From contig NZ_JACTVA010000008.1 of the NCBI RefSeq assembly GCF_014490485.1, positions 79,771-143,770 of the forward strand: a stretch of DNA of 64,000 nucleotides, in the 5' to 3' direction. Origin of the DNA: Teichococcus aerophilus. GTDB lineage: Bacteria; Pseudomonadota; Alphaproteobacteria; Acetobacterales; Acetobacteraceae. This document shows, one piece after another, positions 40,849 to 49,775 of this stretch. Under the pieces are notes generated by a model. The model had not been told where the DNA came from, searched no databases, and saw only the letters and a list, made by a program, of their open reading frames with translations. Position 1 is the first letter of the stretch. The number at the start of each line of letters is the position of its first letter. The position numbers and the translations under genes were made by a program.

Positions 40849-42135
40849 ATGACCTGGGATGACACGACCGCGCGAGCGACCCTGCGGCGGCTGTTCGACA
40901 TCGCCATCCGCGCAGCGGACCCCCGCGCCATCCTGGCGGCGCACCTGCCGGAACGGCCGAAGGGGCGCGTCATCGTCATCGGCGCCGGCAAGTCGGCCTC
41001 GGTGATGGCGGCGGCGGTGGAGGAGGCCTGGCCGGATGCGGATCTCTCCGGCCTCGTCGTCACCCGCTACGGCCATGCGGTGCCGACCCGGCGCATCGAG
41101 ACGGTCGAGGCTTCGCACCCCGTGCCGGACGCGGCTGGCGAGGCGGCGGCGCGGCGCATCCTGGCCCTGATGCAGGGGCTGACGGCGGATGACCTGGTGC
41201 TGGCGCTGATCTCCGGCGGCGGCTCCGCCCTGCTGGCGCTGCCGGATGGCGGGCTGACCCTGACGGACAAGCAGGCGGTCAACCGCGCCCTGCTGGCCAG
41301 CGGCGCCACCATCCAGGAAATGAACTGCGTCCGCCGCCACCTCTCCGCCATCAAGGGCGGCCGGCTGGCAGCGGCGGCGCACCCCGCGCGGGTGGTGACG
41401 CTCGCTATCTCCGACGTGCCGGGGGACGAGCCCAGCGTCATCGCTTCCGGCCCCACCGTGCCGGACCCCACCACCTTCGCAGAAGCCCAGGCCATCCTGG
41501 CGCGCTACGAAGCCGAGGTCCCGGCGGCCGTCGCCGCGCATCTGGCGGACGCGGTGGAGGAGACCCCCAAGCCGGGCGACCCGCGTTTGGCCCGGGCCGA
41601 ATTCCGCATGATCGCCACGCCGCAGATGGCGCTGGAGGCTGTGGCGGCCGAGGCGAAGGCCATGGGCCTGCCAGCCCTGCTGCTGGGCGACGCGCTGGAA
41701 GGCGAGGCCGCCGTGCTCGGCACCGTGCTGGCCGGCATCGCCCGCAGCGTGCGCAGCCATGGTCACCCGCTGCCGGCGCCCTGCTTGTTGCTCTCGGGCG
41801 GCGAGACCACGGTGACGATCCGCCCCGGCACCCCCAAGGGCGGGCGCGGCGGGCGCAATTCCGAGTGCCTGCTGGGCTTCGCCGTGGCTGCCGCCGGCGC
41901 GCCGGGCGTCTGGGCGCTGATGGGTGATACCGATGGCATCGATGGATCGGAGGACAATGCTGGCGCCATTGTCACGCCGGACACCCTGGCGCGGGCCCGT
42001 GCGGCGGGTCTAGACCCTCGGCTGAGCTTGTCTTCACACGACAGTTACGGGTTGTTCGCTAGCTTAGGCGACACCATCGTCACAGGGCCGACGCTGACGA
42101 ACGTCAACGACCTGCGTCTGGTGCTGATTGCCTAG
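40849..42135 (+). CDS. Glycerate 2-kinase (GckA/TtuD type)
   Basis: A 428-residue MOFRL/DUF4147 enzyme that phosphorylates glycerate to 2-phosphoglycerate; older annotations call it hydroxypyruvate reductase TtuD. VIVIGAGKSASVMAAAVEEA and DLVLALISGGGSALLALPDG in the N-terminal domain, and LLLSGGETTVTIRP, GGRNSECLLGFAVAA and GDTDGIDGSEDNAGAI in the C-terminal domain are diagnostic. GGAGAAA precedes ATG 40849. Pyruvate kinase follows, which fits feeding 2-phosphoglycerate into lower glycolysis. The last 45 codons or so (from about 42005) use CTA, TTG, TTA, TCT, TCA and ACA, rare elsewhere in the gene. Confidence 0.92.
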   Translation: MTWDDTTARATLRRLFDIAIRAADPRAILAAHLPERPKGRVIVIGAGKSASVMAAAVEEAWPDADLSGLVVTRYGHAVPTRRIETVEASHPVPDAAGEAAARRILALMQGLTADDLVLALISGGGSALLALPDGGLTLTDKQAVNRALLASGATIQEMNCVRRHLSAIKGGRLAAAAHPARVVTLAISDVPGDEPSVIASGPTVPDPTTFAEAQAILARYEAEVPAAVAAHLADAVEETPKPGDPRLARAEFRMIATPQMALEAVAAEAKAMGLPALLLGDALEGEAAVLGTVLAGIARSVRSHGHPLPAPCLLLSGGETTVTIRPGTPKGGRGGRNSECLLGFAVAAAGAPGVWALMGDTDGIDGSEDNAGAIVTPDTLARARAAGLDPRLSLSSHDSYGLFASLGDTIVTGPTLTNVNDLRLVLIA

Positions 42136-42199
42136 GGTATATCCAAGTCAGGCGGAATCGCCTGCCCAGTGGAGATGCTCGCAAGAACAAGAAGCGGGA

Positions 42200-42240
42200 G
42201 TCTGGCGGGTGAGCCTCTGCGAACCTGACAGGCTCCAGAC
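42200..42240 (+). other. Potential RNA hairpin in the pyk leader
   Basis: GTCTG/CAGAC and GAGCCT/AGGCTC form two stacked stems separated by a 6-nt bulge, with a 13-nt loop, about 100 nt before the pyk start. A second palindrome CAGGCG-GAAT-CGCCTG lies just upstream at 42150-42165. Neither is a known riboswitch class as far as I can tell. Confidence 0.35.
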
Positions 42241-42341
42241 CTGACTTTGACCGCGTAAGCCACGTCCCCGGTTGAAACAACCTTCGACGATCGCGCCTCA
42301 ACCCGGCAAAAACCGCCGGGGCCGCCGAAAAGGATAATGAC

Positions 42342-43775
42342 TTGCCGCCGCGCATCCCCCTCCGCCGTCGCCGCCGCACGAAGATCGTCGCCACCCTGGG
42401 TCCGGCCAGCTCCACGCCGGAGGTGATCGAGCGCCTGTACCGCACGGGCGCCGACGTGTTCCGGCTGAACTTCAGCCATGGCAGCCACGAGGACCACGCG
42501 CAGCGCATCGGCATCATCCGCGCGCTGGAGAAGAAGGTGGGCCGCCCCATCGGCATCCTGGCCGACGTGCAGGGCCCCAAGCTGCGCGTGGGCCGCTTCC
42601 AGGCCGGGCGGGTGCAGTTGCAGACCGGCCAGTCCTTCCGCCTGGACATGAGCGCCACGCCCGGTGACGTGCGCCGCGTGCAGTTGCCGCACCCCGAGAT
42701 CATCGAGGCCGCGCGCATCGGCACCACCCTGCTGCTAGATGACGGCAAGCTGCGCCTGCGCGTGGTGCACAAGCGGGACGACCACCTGGAGACCGAGATC
42801 CTGGTGGGCGGCGCGCTGTCCGACCGCAAGGGCGTCAACGTGCCGGACGTGCCGCTGAATATCCCGGCCCTGACCGTGAAGGACCGCGCGGACCTCGACT
42901 TCGTGTTGCCGCTGGGCATCGAGTATATCGGCCTCTCCTTCGTCCAGCGGCCGGAAGACGTGGCCGAGACCCAGGCCATCGCCGATGGCCGTGCCTGGGT
43001 GATGGTGAAGCTGGAGAAGCCGCAGGCGGTCGAGAACCTGGAAGGCATCATGGCGCTGACCGATGCCGTGATGGTGGCGCGTGGCGACCTCGGCGTGGAA
43101 ATGCCGCCCGAGGAAGTGCCGCTGATCCAGAAGCGCATCGTCCGCATGGCGCGGGAGCTGGGCAAGCCGGTGGTCGTCGCGACCCAGATGCTGGAAAGCA
43201 TGATCTCCTCGCCCTCCCCCACCCGGGCCGAGGCGTCGGACGTAGCGACGGCGGTGTTCGACGGCGCCGACGCGGTGATGCTCTCCGCCGAGAGCGCCGC
43301 CGGCCAGTTCCCGTTCGAGGCGGTGAACATGATGGACCGCATCCTCTCCCGCGTGGAGCAGGATTCGGGCTGGCGCCAGCTGACCAATGCGGCGCGGCCG
43401 GAGCCGCAGAAGACCTCCGCCGGCGCCATCTCCACCGCCGCGCGCCAGGTGGCGGAGACGATCGACGCCAAGACCATCGCCACCTTCAGCTCCACCGGCT
43501 CCACCACTCTGCGCGTGGCGCGGGAACGGCCGTCCAGCCCCATCCTGGGCCTGACGGCCAGCGAATCCACCGCGCGCCGCATGGCCGTGGTGTGGGGGGT
43601 GCACCCGCTGCTGTCGCAGGAGCCGAACAGCATGACCGACATGGTCAACAAGGCGGTGCGCGCCGCGGCCTCCGAAGGCTTCGCGGAGAGTGGGGACGAG
43701 ATCGTCGTCACCGCCGGCGTGCCATTCGGCACGCCGGGCACGACCAACGCGCTACGCGTGGCGACGGTGAAGTAA
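42342..43775 (+). CDS. pyk: Pyruvate kinase
   Basis: Converts phosphoenolpyruvate and ADP to pyruvate and ATP. The 477-residue protein shows TKIVATLGPASSTPEVIERL, the substrate-site RLNFSHGSHEDH, the catalytic loop VMVKLEKPQAVENLEGIMAL with its Lys and Glu, ARGDLGVEMPPEEVPLIQKR and TQMLESMISSPSPTRAEASD, then the C-terminal allosteric domain. The start is a TTG at 42342 with AAAAGGAT nine bases upstream. The glycerate kinase gene precedes it by 206 nt and a strong terminator follows. Confidence 0.96.
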   Translation: MPPRIPLRRRRRTKIVATLGPASSTPEVIERLYRTGADVFRLNFSHGSHEDHAQRIGIIRALEKKVGRPIGILADVQGPKLRVGRFQAGRVQLQTGQSFRLDMSATPGDVRRVQLPHPEIIEAARIGTTLLLDDGKLRLRVVHKRDDHLETEILVGGALSDRKGVNVPDVPLNIPALTVKDRADLDFVLPLGIEYIGLSFVQRPEDVAETQAIADGRAWVMVKLEKPQAVENLEGIMALTDAVMVARGDLGVEMPPEEVPLIQKRIVRMARELGKPVVVATQMLESMISSPSPTRAEASDVATAVFDGADAVMLSAESAAGQFPFEAVNMMDRILSRVEQDSGWRQLTNAARPEPQKTSAGAISTAARQVAETIDAKTIATFSSTGSTTLRVARERPSSPILGLTASESTARRMAVVWGVHPLLSQEPNSMTDMVNKAVRAAASEGFAESGDEIVVTAGVPFGTPGTTNALRVATVK

Positions 43776-43779
43776 CCTG

Positions 43780-43817
43780 CCGGGGCGCGGGCGTCGGCCG
43801 CCCGCGCCCCGGTTTTT
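43780..43817 (+). terminator. Intrinsic terminator after pyk
   Basis: CCGGGGCGCGGGC (43780) and GCCCGCGCCCCGG (43800) form a perfect 13-bp stem with a 7-nt loop, followed by five T residues. A canonical rho-independent site. Confidence 0.93.
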
Positions 43818-43847
43818 CCAACCGCGAGACCAGAGATACAGGGCGGC

Positions 43848-44477
43848 ATGACGGACCAGGGCGATACGCATTTCTACGAACCCACCAAGGGCCACGGGCT
43901 GCCGCACGACCCGTTCAACGCCATCGTCGGCCCACGGCCGATCGGCTGGATCTCCACGCGCGGTGCCGATGGCTCGGTCAACCTGGCGCCCTACAGCTTC
44001 TTCAACGCCTTCTGCTACACGCCGCCCATCGTCGGCTTCTCGACCACCGGAATGCAGAAGGACAGCCTGCGCAACGCGCGGGAAACCGGCGAGTTCGGCT
44101 GGAGCCTGGTGACGCGTGGCCTCTCCGAGGCCATGAACGCCACCTGCGCGCCCGTCCCCTACGGCACCGATGAGTTCGAGCTGGCGGGGCTGACCAAGGC
44201 CCCCTCCCGCCTCATCCAGGCGCCGCGCGTGGCGGAAAGCCCGGCCAGCTTCGAGTGCAAGGTGACGCATATCGTCGACCTGAAGGGCCATGACGGCCGC
44301 CCCGCCCAGGGCTGGCTGGTCATCGGCGAAGTGGTCGCGGTGCATATCAACCGTAGCCTGCTGAAGGACGGCATCTACGACACCTTCAACTCCGGCGTCG
44401 TCCTACGCGGCGGCGGACCTTCCGCCTACGCGGCGATCGACCCGGACAACCGGTTCGACCTGATCCGCCCGCGCTGA
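43848..44477 (+). CDS. Flavin reductase family protein
   Basis: A 209-residue FMN-binding split-barrel protein. VGPRPIGWISTRGADGSVNL, then APYSFFNAFCYTPPIVGFST and KDSLRNARETGEFG, are typical of the branch that reduces or merely binds FMN, often as the partner of a monooxygenase or as a stand-alone flavoredoxin. No monooxygenase gene is nearby. The start ATG 43848 lies 31 nt after the pyk terminator, so it has its own promoter or depends on read-through. A terminator-like repeat follows the stop. Confidence 0.88.
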   Translation: MTDQGDTHFYEPTKGHGLPHDPFNAIVGPRPIGWISTRGADGSVNLAPYSFFNAFCYTPPIVGFSTTGMQKDSLRNARETGEFGWSLVTRGLSEAMNATCAPVPYGTDEFELAGLTKAPSRLIQAPRVAESPASFECKVTHIVDLKGHDGRPAQGWLVIGEVVAVHINRSLLKDGIYDTFNSGVVLRGGGPSAYAAIDPDNRFDLIRPR

Positions 44478-44509
44478 ACGCTACGGGGCTTATCGGGGGT
44501 TGGTAAGGG

Positions 44510-44634
44510 AAGGCCGGGGAAGGAATTCTCCAGGCTCCTCCTTTATTTCTGCGAGTCTGGTGTGGCGCTTCGGGGCTGGGAGCATGCGCCTGTGATGGTT
44601 CTAAATGTTGGCTGCGCCGGCTGAACCGTCAGCC
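44510..44634 (+). repeat. Terminator-like repeat T, copy 1
   Basis: Begins AAGGCCGGGGAAGGAATTCT, continues with a T-rich stretch (CTCCTTTATTTCTGCGAGTC) and TGGTGTGG, and ends at GGCTGA-ACCG-TCAGCC. It starts 33 bases after the flavin reductase stop. Confidence 0.72.
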
Positions 44635-44753
44635 GACGAGGGTCCAGGACCGCACCCCGGCCGCGCTCCATCTCGGGGGCAACCTCTTAGCGGCCACACC
44701 AGCAAACTCGAAAAATGCAAAGAAGGGGTCCGGGGAATTCCTGCCCCGGCCTT
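44619..44753 (-). repeat. Terminator-like repeat T, copy 2
   Basis: Read on the minus strand: AAGGCCGGGGCAGGAATTCC, then CCGGACCCCTTCTTTGCATT, TTTCGAGTTTGCTGGTGTGG, a variable part and the shared terminal palindrome. The first part can fold as CCGGGG-CAGGAATT-CCCCGG followed by a T-rich run, like an intrinsic terminator for the minus-strand TPR gene. Confidence 0.75.
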
Positions 44754-44783
44754 TTCCTGGCCTTCAACCCCAAAGGCGCCCTT

Positions 44784-45359
44784 TCAGGTCGCCTGTCCCT
44801 CGACCTTCTGGCGCAACAGGCGGATGCGGCTTTCCGCGCCGACCATTTTCGGGTGGATCGCCAGCGCGGCCTGCAGGCTGCGCAGGGCGCCCGGCAGGTC
44901 GCCGCTCTGTTCCTGGATGCGGGAAAGCAGGTCCAACGCATCGAACCGCCTCGGCTCCAGCACCAGTGCCTGGCGGACGTCCCGGACGGCGGCGGCGTTG
45001 TCGCCGGTGGCGGAGAGGGCGGCGGCACGCAGAAGCCAGGCATCGGTGAAGTCGGGCTGCAGCACCAGCGCGGCGTCGAAATCCTCGACCGCGTCGGCAT
45101 CGGCATCGGCTTCCAGATTGCGGCTGCCGCGTTGCATCAGCAGCACCACGGCGGGCGAGGCCGCCTGCATCCAGAGTGCGCGGATGCGGCCTTCCAGCGC
45201 CTGCGCGGCCGTTGGGTCAGGGGCCTTGGCCAGGGAGTCCAGCAGGCGGTCCAGCTCCGCCCGCCGCGTCGCGGCATTGGCGGGCGGGTTGCCCTGGGCG
45301 GACGCCAACACGGGTGGCGTGCAGGCCAGGGCGGCAAGGAGCAGGATTCCGGCGCGCAT
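44784..45359 (-). CDS. Exported tetratricopeptide repeat protein
   Basis: A 191-residue protein with a signal peptide (MRAGILLLAALACTPPVLAS, probable cleavage after ASA) and two to three TPR units: DFDAALVLQPDFTDAWLLRA, AVRDVRQALVLEPRRFDALD and ALRSLQAALAIHPKMVGAES (residues about 95-175). TPRs mediate protein-protein contact; the partner is unknown. No lipobox Cys is positioned for lipidation (the Cys in the signal region is too early), so a soluble periplasmic location is likely. The start ATG 45359 lacks a ribosome-binding site but is supported by the signal peptide. It is followed by repeat T copy 2. Confidence 0.82.
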   Translation of the reverse strand: MRAGILLLAALACTPPVLASAQGNPPANAATRRAELDRLLDSLAKAPDPTAAQALEGRIRALWMQAASPAVVLLMQRGSRNLEADADADAVEDFDAALVLQPDFTDAWLLRAAALSATGDNAAAVRDVRQALVLEPRRFDALDLLSRIQEQSGDLPGALRSLQAALAIHPKMVGAESRIRLLRQKVEGQAT

Positions 45360-45573
45360 GGCCCAAGGGTGTGGCGCCGCACCCAGCGGAAGCAAGCGGA
45401 ATTTGCCGCTTGGGCCCTTCCCGGACATCGCAGCCGCTGGAGATGAGGCTGCCACCGCTCCTACCACTGCGACGCTGATGCCAGCCCAGTGCCGGGACAC
45501 AGGGCCACGCCACCGACCGATTCGGCGCGGAACAAGCATTCGCAGGCGGTGCACCAGGGCTCGCAGGCAGCTC

Positions 45574-48159
45574 TCAGACGATGTCCTGCCGCAGTTCGGC
45601 CAGGGCGGCCTCCAGCTGCGCCATGCTGAACGGCTTGCTGAGGAAGCCGACGCGCCCTTGCAGTTCCGCCGGCAAGGTCACGCCCGCGGCGGCATAGCCG
45701 GTGGAAATCATCAGTGGCAGGGACGGCAGGCGGTGCCGCACCTCCACCCCCAGCGCCAGGCCGCTCATGCCTGGCAGGGTGATGTCGGTGATCAGGATCG
45801 AGGGCACGATGCCCTGGGCCAGCCGCGCCAGCGCCTGCTCGGCCGTTTCCACCCCTTCGGCCTTGAAGCGCAGTTCCTCGAGCATCTGCTCCAGGCTCAT
45901 GCGGATCATCATGTCGTCCTCGACCACCAGCACCAGGCTGCCGGTCGGCCAGCCATGGGCGGCCGGCAGGCGGGCGGCGGCGGGCACCGGCGCCAGGGCG
46001 GAGAGGCCGGGCGGCATGGAAGGCATATCCGCCGGCGAGCCAAGCACGCGGCGGACACGGCGGGCCAGTTCCTCGCGCCGGTAGGGCTTGCTGAGCAGCA
46101 GCACATCCGCATCCAGCCGGCCGTCATGGATGATGGCGTTGGCGGTGTAGCCGGAGGTGTAGAGCACCTTCAGGCTGGGCAGCAGCGCCTGCGCCCGCCG
46201 GGCAAGGTCCCTCGTCTTCACCGGGCCGGGCATCACCACGTCGGTGAACAGCAGATCCACCCGGGCGCCGCTGGAAAGGACGGAGAGCGCCGCCTCCGCA
46301 TCGCCGGCCTTCAGCACGCTGTAGCCGAGGTCGGAGAGGATCTCGACCACCGCCTCCCGCACCGCCACGTCGTCCTCCACCACCAGGATGGTCTCGGTGC
46401 CGCCTTCGACGGGGCCAGCCAGCGGTGCCTCGGCCACGTCGGCCGGGCGGCGGGAACGGGGCAGGTACAGCTTGACCGTCGTGCCCTGCCCCAGCTCCGA
46501 GTACAGCTTGATGTGGCCGCCGGACTGCTTGACGAAGCCATAGACCTGGGAGAGGCCGAGGCCGGTGCCCTCGCCCTCCGCCTTGGTGGTGTAGAATGGC
46601 TCGAACACCCGCGCCGCCACCTCGGGGGACATGCCGCTGCCGGTGTCGCTGACCGCCAGCATCACGTACTGGCCGGGCGCCACTTCCAGGTGGGAATCGG
46701 CGTAGCTGTCGTCCAGGAAGGCGTTGGCCAGCTCGATGGTCAGCTTGCCGCCATCCGGCATGGCATCGCGGCCATTAATGGCCAGGTTCAGCAGCGCGTT
46801 CTCCACCTGGCCAGGGTCGGCCAGGGTGTTCCACAGGCCGCCGGCGACGGAGGCCTCGACCTCGATCTGCTCACCCAGGGTCCGGCGCAGCAGGTCGGTC
46901 ATGTCCCGTACCTGGCGGCCCAGATTGATCACGCGCGGGTCGAGCGGCTGCCGCCGGGCGAAGGCCAGTAGCTGCGCCGTCAGCCGGGCGCCACGCTCGG
47001 CACCGCCCAGGGCGCTGGCCAGATGCACCGCGGCACGGCCCTGCAGCGGTGCGGCGCGGGCCAGCAGCTCCAGGTTGCCGGTGATGACCTGCAACAGGTT
47101 GTTGAAGTCGTGCGCCATGCCACCGGTCAGGTGGCCGACGGCCTCCATCTTCTGCGCCTGCCGCACCGTCGCCTCGGCCTGCGCCCGCCGGGTCACGTCC
47201 AGGCAGGTGATGACGAAGCCGCCCTTCGGCATGGCATTGCGGAACACTTCCAGGTCCCGGCCATCCAGCGACAGCTGCACCGGCCCGCTCTCACCCCGAT
47301 GGTCGCCGGACAGGACGGAGCGGGGGTGGTCTCGCTCGGCCTTCTCCAACTCGGCCAGCGGCGTGCCGGCGCGGGCCAGTTCCAATGGCAGGCCCAGCAG
47401 GGTGAAGAAGCGGCTGTTGAAAGCGACCAGCTGGCCAGCGGCATCGAAGGCGCCGATACCGTCCTGCACGTTGTCCAGCGTCGCCTGCAACAGGCGGGTC
47501 TGCTGCGCCAGCCCGGCTTCCGCCAACCGCAGCTGCCGGTTGCGCTGGAACAGCAGCAGGCCACCGCCCAGCAGCACCATCACGGCCAGTGCGGTGCCGA
47601 TGATGGCGGCGACGAACACGAATTTCTCGGTGGCCTCGGCCTCGGCCACCCGTTGGGATACGCGGCTGTCCTGCTCCGCCAGCACCTCGCTCACCGCGCG
47701 GCGGATGGCATCCATGGTGGCGCGGCCGAGGTCGGATTGAACGGCGGTGCGGGCGGCATCCAGGCCTTCCGCGCGGGCGGCGGCGATAGTGCGCGCCATC
47801 TCCGCCATCTTGCTGCCGACCATCGTCTCCAGCAGCGCGAGGCGGGAGCCGAGGCTGGGCTCGGTCTGCGCCAGGGAGCGCAGGCGGGCCATGTTGCCCG
47901 GCAGGGACAGGACGGCGGCGGTATAGGGCGCCAGGTAGACGTCGCGGCCCGTGATCAGGTAGCCGCGCTGCCCGGTCTCGGCATCCTGGACGTCGGACAG
48001 CACCGCGCGGGCAAGTTGCCCGACGCGGAGGCCCTGCGACACCATCGCCCGATTCTCTCGCATCTGGCTGGAGAGATACGACGCCAGCAACGCGCCCATC
48101 GAGAGCATCAGTACCAGCAGGGCAGCCATCAACACCGGCAGGCGGCGACGCAGCCGCAT
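45574..48159 (-). CDS. Hybrid sensor histidine kinase with CHASE3, PAS and two receiver domains
   Basis: An 861-residue membrane kinase. Order: membrane helix (residues about 8-30), CHASE3 sensor domain (ETGQRGYLITGRDVYLAPYT), second membrane helix (FVAAIIGTALAVMVLLGGGL), PAS-like region, HisKA with His350 in MEAVGHLTGGMAHDFNNLLQ, HATPase (GEGTGLGLSQVYGFVKQSGG), then two receiver domains (TETILVVEDDVAVREAVVEI and SLVLVVEDDMMIRMSLEQML), both with an intact phospho-acceptor Asp (LLFTDVVMP, ILITDITLP). The GGMAHDFNNLLQ type of dimerisation domain is common in alphaproteobacterial hybrid kinases. No separate output protein is adjacent. The signal is unknown. Confidence 0.93.
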   Translation of the reverse strand: MRLRRRLPVLMAALLVLMLSMGALLASYLSSQMRENRAMVSQGLRVGQLARAVLSDVQDAETGQRGYLITGRDVYLAPYTAAVLSLPGNMARLRSLAQTEPSLGSRLALLETMVGSKMAEMARTIAAARAEGLDAARTAVQSDLGRATMDAIRRAVSEVLAEQDSRVSQRVAEAEATEKFVFVAAIIGTALAVMVLLGGGLLLFQRNRQLRLAEAGLAQQTRLLQATLDNVQDGIGAFDAAGQLVAFNSRFFTLLGLPLELARAGTPLAELEKAERDHPRSVLSGDHRGESGPVQLSLDGRDLEVFRNAMPKGGFVITCLDVTRRAQAEATVRQAQKMEAVGHLTGGMAHDFNNLLQVITGNLELLARAAPLQGRAAVHLASALGGAERGARLTAQLLAFARRQPLDPRVINLGRQVRDMTDLLRRTLGEQIEVEASVAGGLWNTLADPGQVENALLNLAINGRDAMPDGGKLTIELANAFLDDSYADSHLEVAPGQYVMLAVSDTGSGMSPEVAARVFEPFYTTKAEGEGTGLGLSQVYGFVKQSGGHIKLYSELGQGTTVKLYLPRSRRPADVAEAPLAGPVEGGTETILVVEDDVAVREAVVEILSDLGYSVLKAGDAEAALSVLSSGARVDLLFTDVVMPGPVKTRDLARRAQALLPSLKVLYTSGYTANAIIHDGRLDADVLLLSKPYRREELARRVRRVLGSPADMPSMPPGLSALAPVPAAARLPAAHGWPTGSLVLVVEDDMMIRMSLEQMLEELRFKAEGVETAEQALARLAQGIVPSILITDITLPGMSGLALGVEVRHRLPSLPLMISTGYAAAGVTLPAELQGRVGFLSKPFSMAQLEAALAELRQDIV

Positions 48160-48338
48160 CCTGGTCCCTTTCCATGTCCCGGAAAAACAGGGCGCACGAT
48201 AGGGCGGGGCTTTCGCGGCGTCCATCGCCCCACCCGGTCTTTCCGCTTGGCTTCCGTTCTGCCGCCTGTTCGCCCGGGGTCTTTCCAGCCGGGGCGGATT
48301 TCGCCACCTTGCCTGGCATACGAAGCAGGAGACGCAGC

Positions 48339-49511
48339 ATGAGCAACCCGGAAGACCAGATCGTCGCATGGCTCGGCAGCCAGCGGGACGCCATGCTGGC
48401 GGAGCTGGAGGCCATGGTGAACACCGATGGCGGCAGCTACGACAAGGCGGGCGTGGACGCGGTCGGCGCCCAGGTCGGCGCCTTCCTGGCCCAGCATGGC
48501 GTGACGGTGGAGACGCTGCCGCAGCAGAAGCACGGCGACTGCCTGCGCGCCGTGGTCGATGCCGGCGGCAGCGCCAGCGGTGGCAATGAACGGCGCAATA
48601 TCGTGCTGATGGGGCACCGCGACACCGTCTTCCCCAAGGGCGAGCCGGAGCGGCGGCCTTTCAAGATCGAGGACGGCCGCGCCTACGGCCCCGGCGTGTG
48701 CGACATGAAGGCCGGGCTAGTGATGAACATGTTCGTCCTGGCCGCCATCCAGAAATTCGGCGGCGCGCCCGGCCCGGTGGTCGGCCTGTTCACCGGCGAC
48801 GAGGAAATCGGCTCCCCCGAGGGCCGGCCGGTGATCGAGGCCGAGGCCCGCGCCGCCCGCGTCGTCTTTAACAGCGAGCCGGGGCGGCCGACGGGTGCCG
48901 TCGTCACCGGGCGCAAGGGCGGCGTGTTCTCGGTGATCGACATCACCGGGAAGGCGGCGCATTCCGGCGGCAATTTCGAGGCCGGCATCAGCGCGATCGA
49001 GGAACTGGCGCGCAAGGTGCAGGCCCTGCATGCGCTGACCGACCTGAAGCGCGGCATCACGGTCAATGTCGGGCTGGTCAGCGGCGGGCAGAGCGTCAAC
49101 ACCGTCGCCCCCTGGGCCCAGGCGCAGATCGACCTGCGCTACGTGGACCCGGTGGACCGGGATGAGTTGATGGGTGCCATCCACGCCATTGCCGAGAAGA
49201 GCTTCGTGCCCGGCACCAGCGCCAGCCTGACCATCCGTGGCGAGTTCGTGCCGCTGAAGAAGAACCCCGGCACCGATGCCGTCTTCGCCCTCTACAAGGA
49301 CGTGGCGGAGTTCGAGACGGCGGGCGAATTCACCGGCGGCTGTGCCGATAGCGGCTTCACGGCGCTGATGGGCGCGCCGACGCTCTGCGCCGTCGGGCCG
49401 GTGGGCGGCAAGGCGCATAGCCCGGAAGAATACATGGAGGTGGACAGCTTCGTCCCCCGGGCCCAGGCGGTGGCACGGGCCATCCTGCGCCTGGATGCGG
49501 CGGGGATCTGA
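48339..49511 (+). CDS. M20 family metallopeptidase (carboxypeptidase G2-like)
   Basis: A 390-residue zinc peptidase of the M20/M25/M40 group. The metal site is intact: VLMGHRDTVFPKG (His, Asp), GPGVCDMKAGLV (bridging Asp), GDEEIGSPEGRP (catalytic Glu and ligand), and the late His in GGKAHSPEEYMEVDSF. The dimerisation domain with TGKAAHSGGNFEAGISAIEE sits between. It has no signal peptide, unlike some carboxypeptidase G2 proteins. GGAGACG precedes ATG 48339. Likely substrates are N-acyl or folyl amino acids, but this cannot be fixed by sequence alone. Confidence 0.92.
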   Translation: MSNPEDQIVAWLGSQRDAMLAELEAMVNTDGGSYDKAGVDAVGAQVGAFLAQHGVTVETLPQQKHGDCLRAVVDAGGSASGGNERRNIVLMGHRDTVFPKGEPERRPFKIEDGRAYGPGVCDMKAGLVMNMFVLAAIQKFGGAPGPVVGLFTGDEEIGSPEGRPVIEAEARAARVVFNSEPGRPTGAVVTGRKGGVFSVIDITGKAAHSGGNFEAGISAIEELARKVQALHALTDLKRGITVNVGLVSGGQSVNTVAPWAQAQIDLRYVDPVDRDELMGAIHAIAEKSFVPGTSASLTIRGEFVPLKKNPGTDAVFALYKDVAEFETAGEFTGGCADSGFTALMGAPTLCAVGPVGGKAHSPEEYMEVDSFVPRAQAVARAILRLDAAGI

Positions 49512-49538
49512 ACCCCCTGCGGCTTCGGCGTTGGGAAC

Positions 49539-49557
49539 GAGGGGGCGCTGCCCCCTC
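49539..49557 (+). terminator. Hairpin after the peptidase gene
   Basis: GAGGGGGC-GCT-GCCCCCTC, a perfect 8-bp stem with a triloop, 28 nt after the stop. No T-run. The rest of the 264-nt gap to the next gene holds no recognisable feature. Confidence 0.5.
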
Positions 49558-49775
49558 GGCCTCCCCCGAAAACCGATACGACCGCTGCACCGCGATTCCT
49601 CGGGATGGTGGCGGGAAGGTTCAGCCGGACCGAGAGCGAAGGGCCTGAAGCCCGCGCCAACGATTGCCGTCAGGCCGAAGCGAGCTGCCATGAAACGGGA
49701 AGAGGCGAAGCCTCCTCCAGGAAGCCCCGCCCCTCACGCAGCTTGAAGATCGGACTGGGCGATGCCGCCCCATGA

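Larger units (their letters stand above)
44478..44783. other. Intergenic region filled by two opposed repeats
   Basis: The 306 bases between the convergent flavin reductase and TPR genes contain no gene. Almost all of it is two copies, head to head, of the terminator-like repeat (44510-44634 forward, 44619-44753 reverse) that share the palindrome GGCTGA-ACCG-TCAGCC at 44619-44634. Confidence 0.7.

Noticed and set aside
44605..46971. A very long plus-strand open frame across the TPR and hybrid-kinase genes (788 codons)
   Set aside because: It lies antisense to two genes with clear domains and runs through the repeat-filled intergenic region. Its composition is that of a shadow frame.
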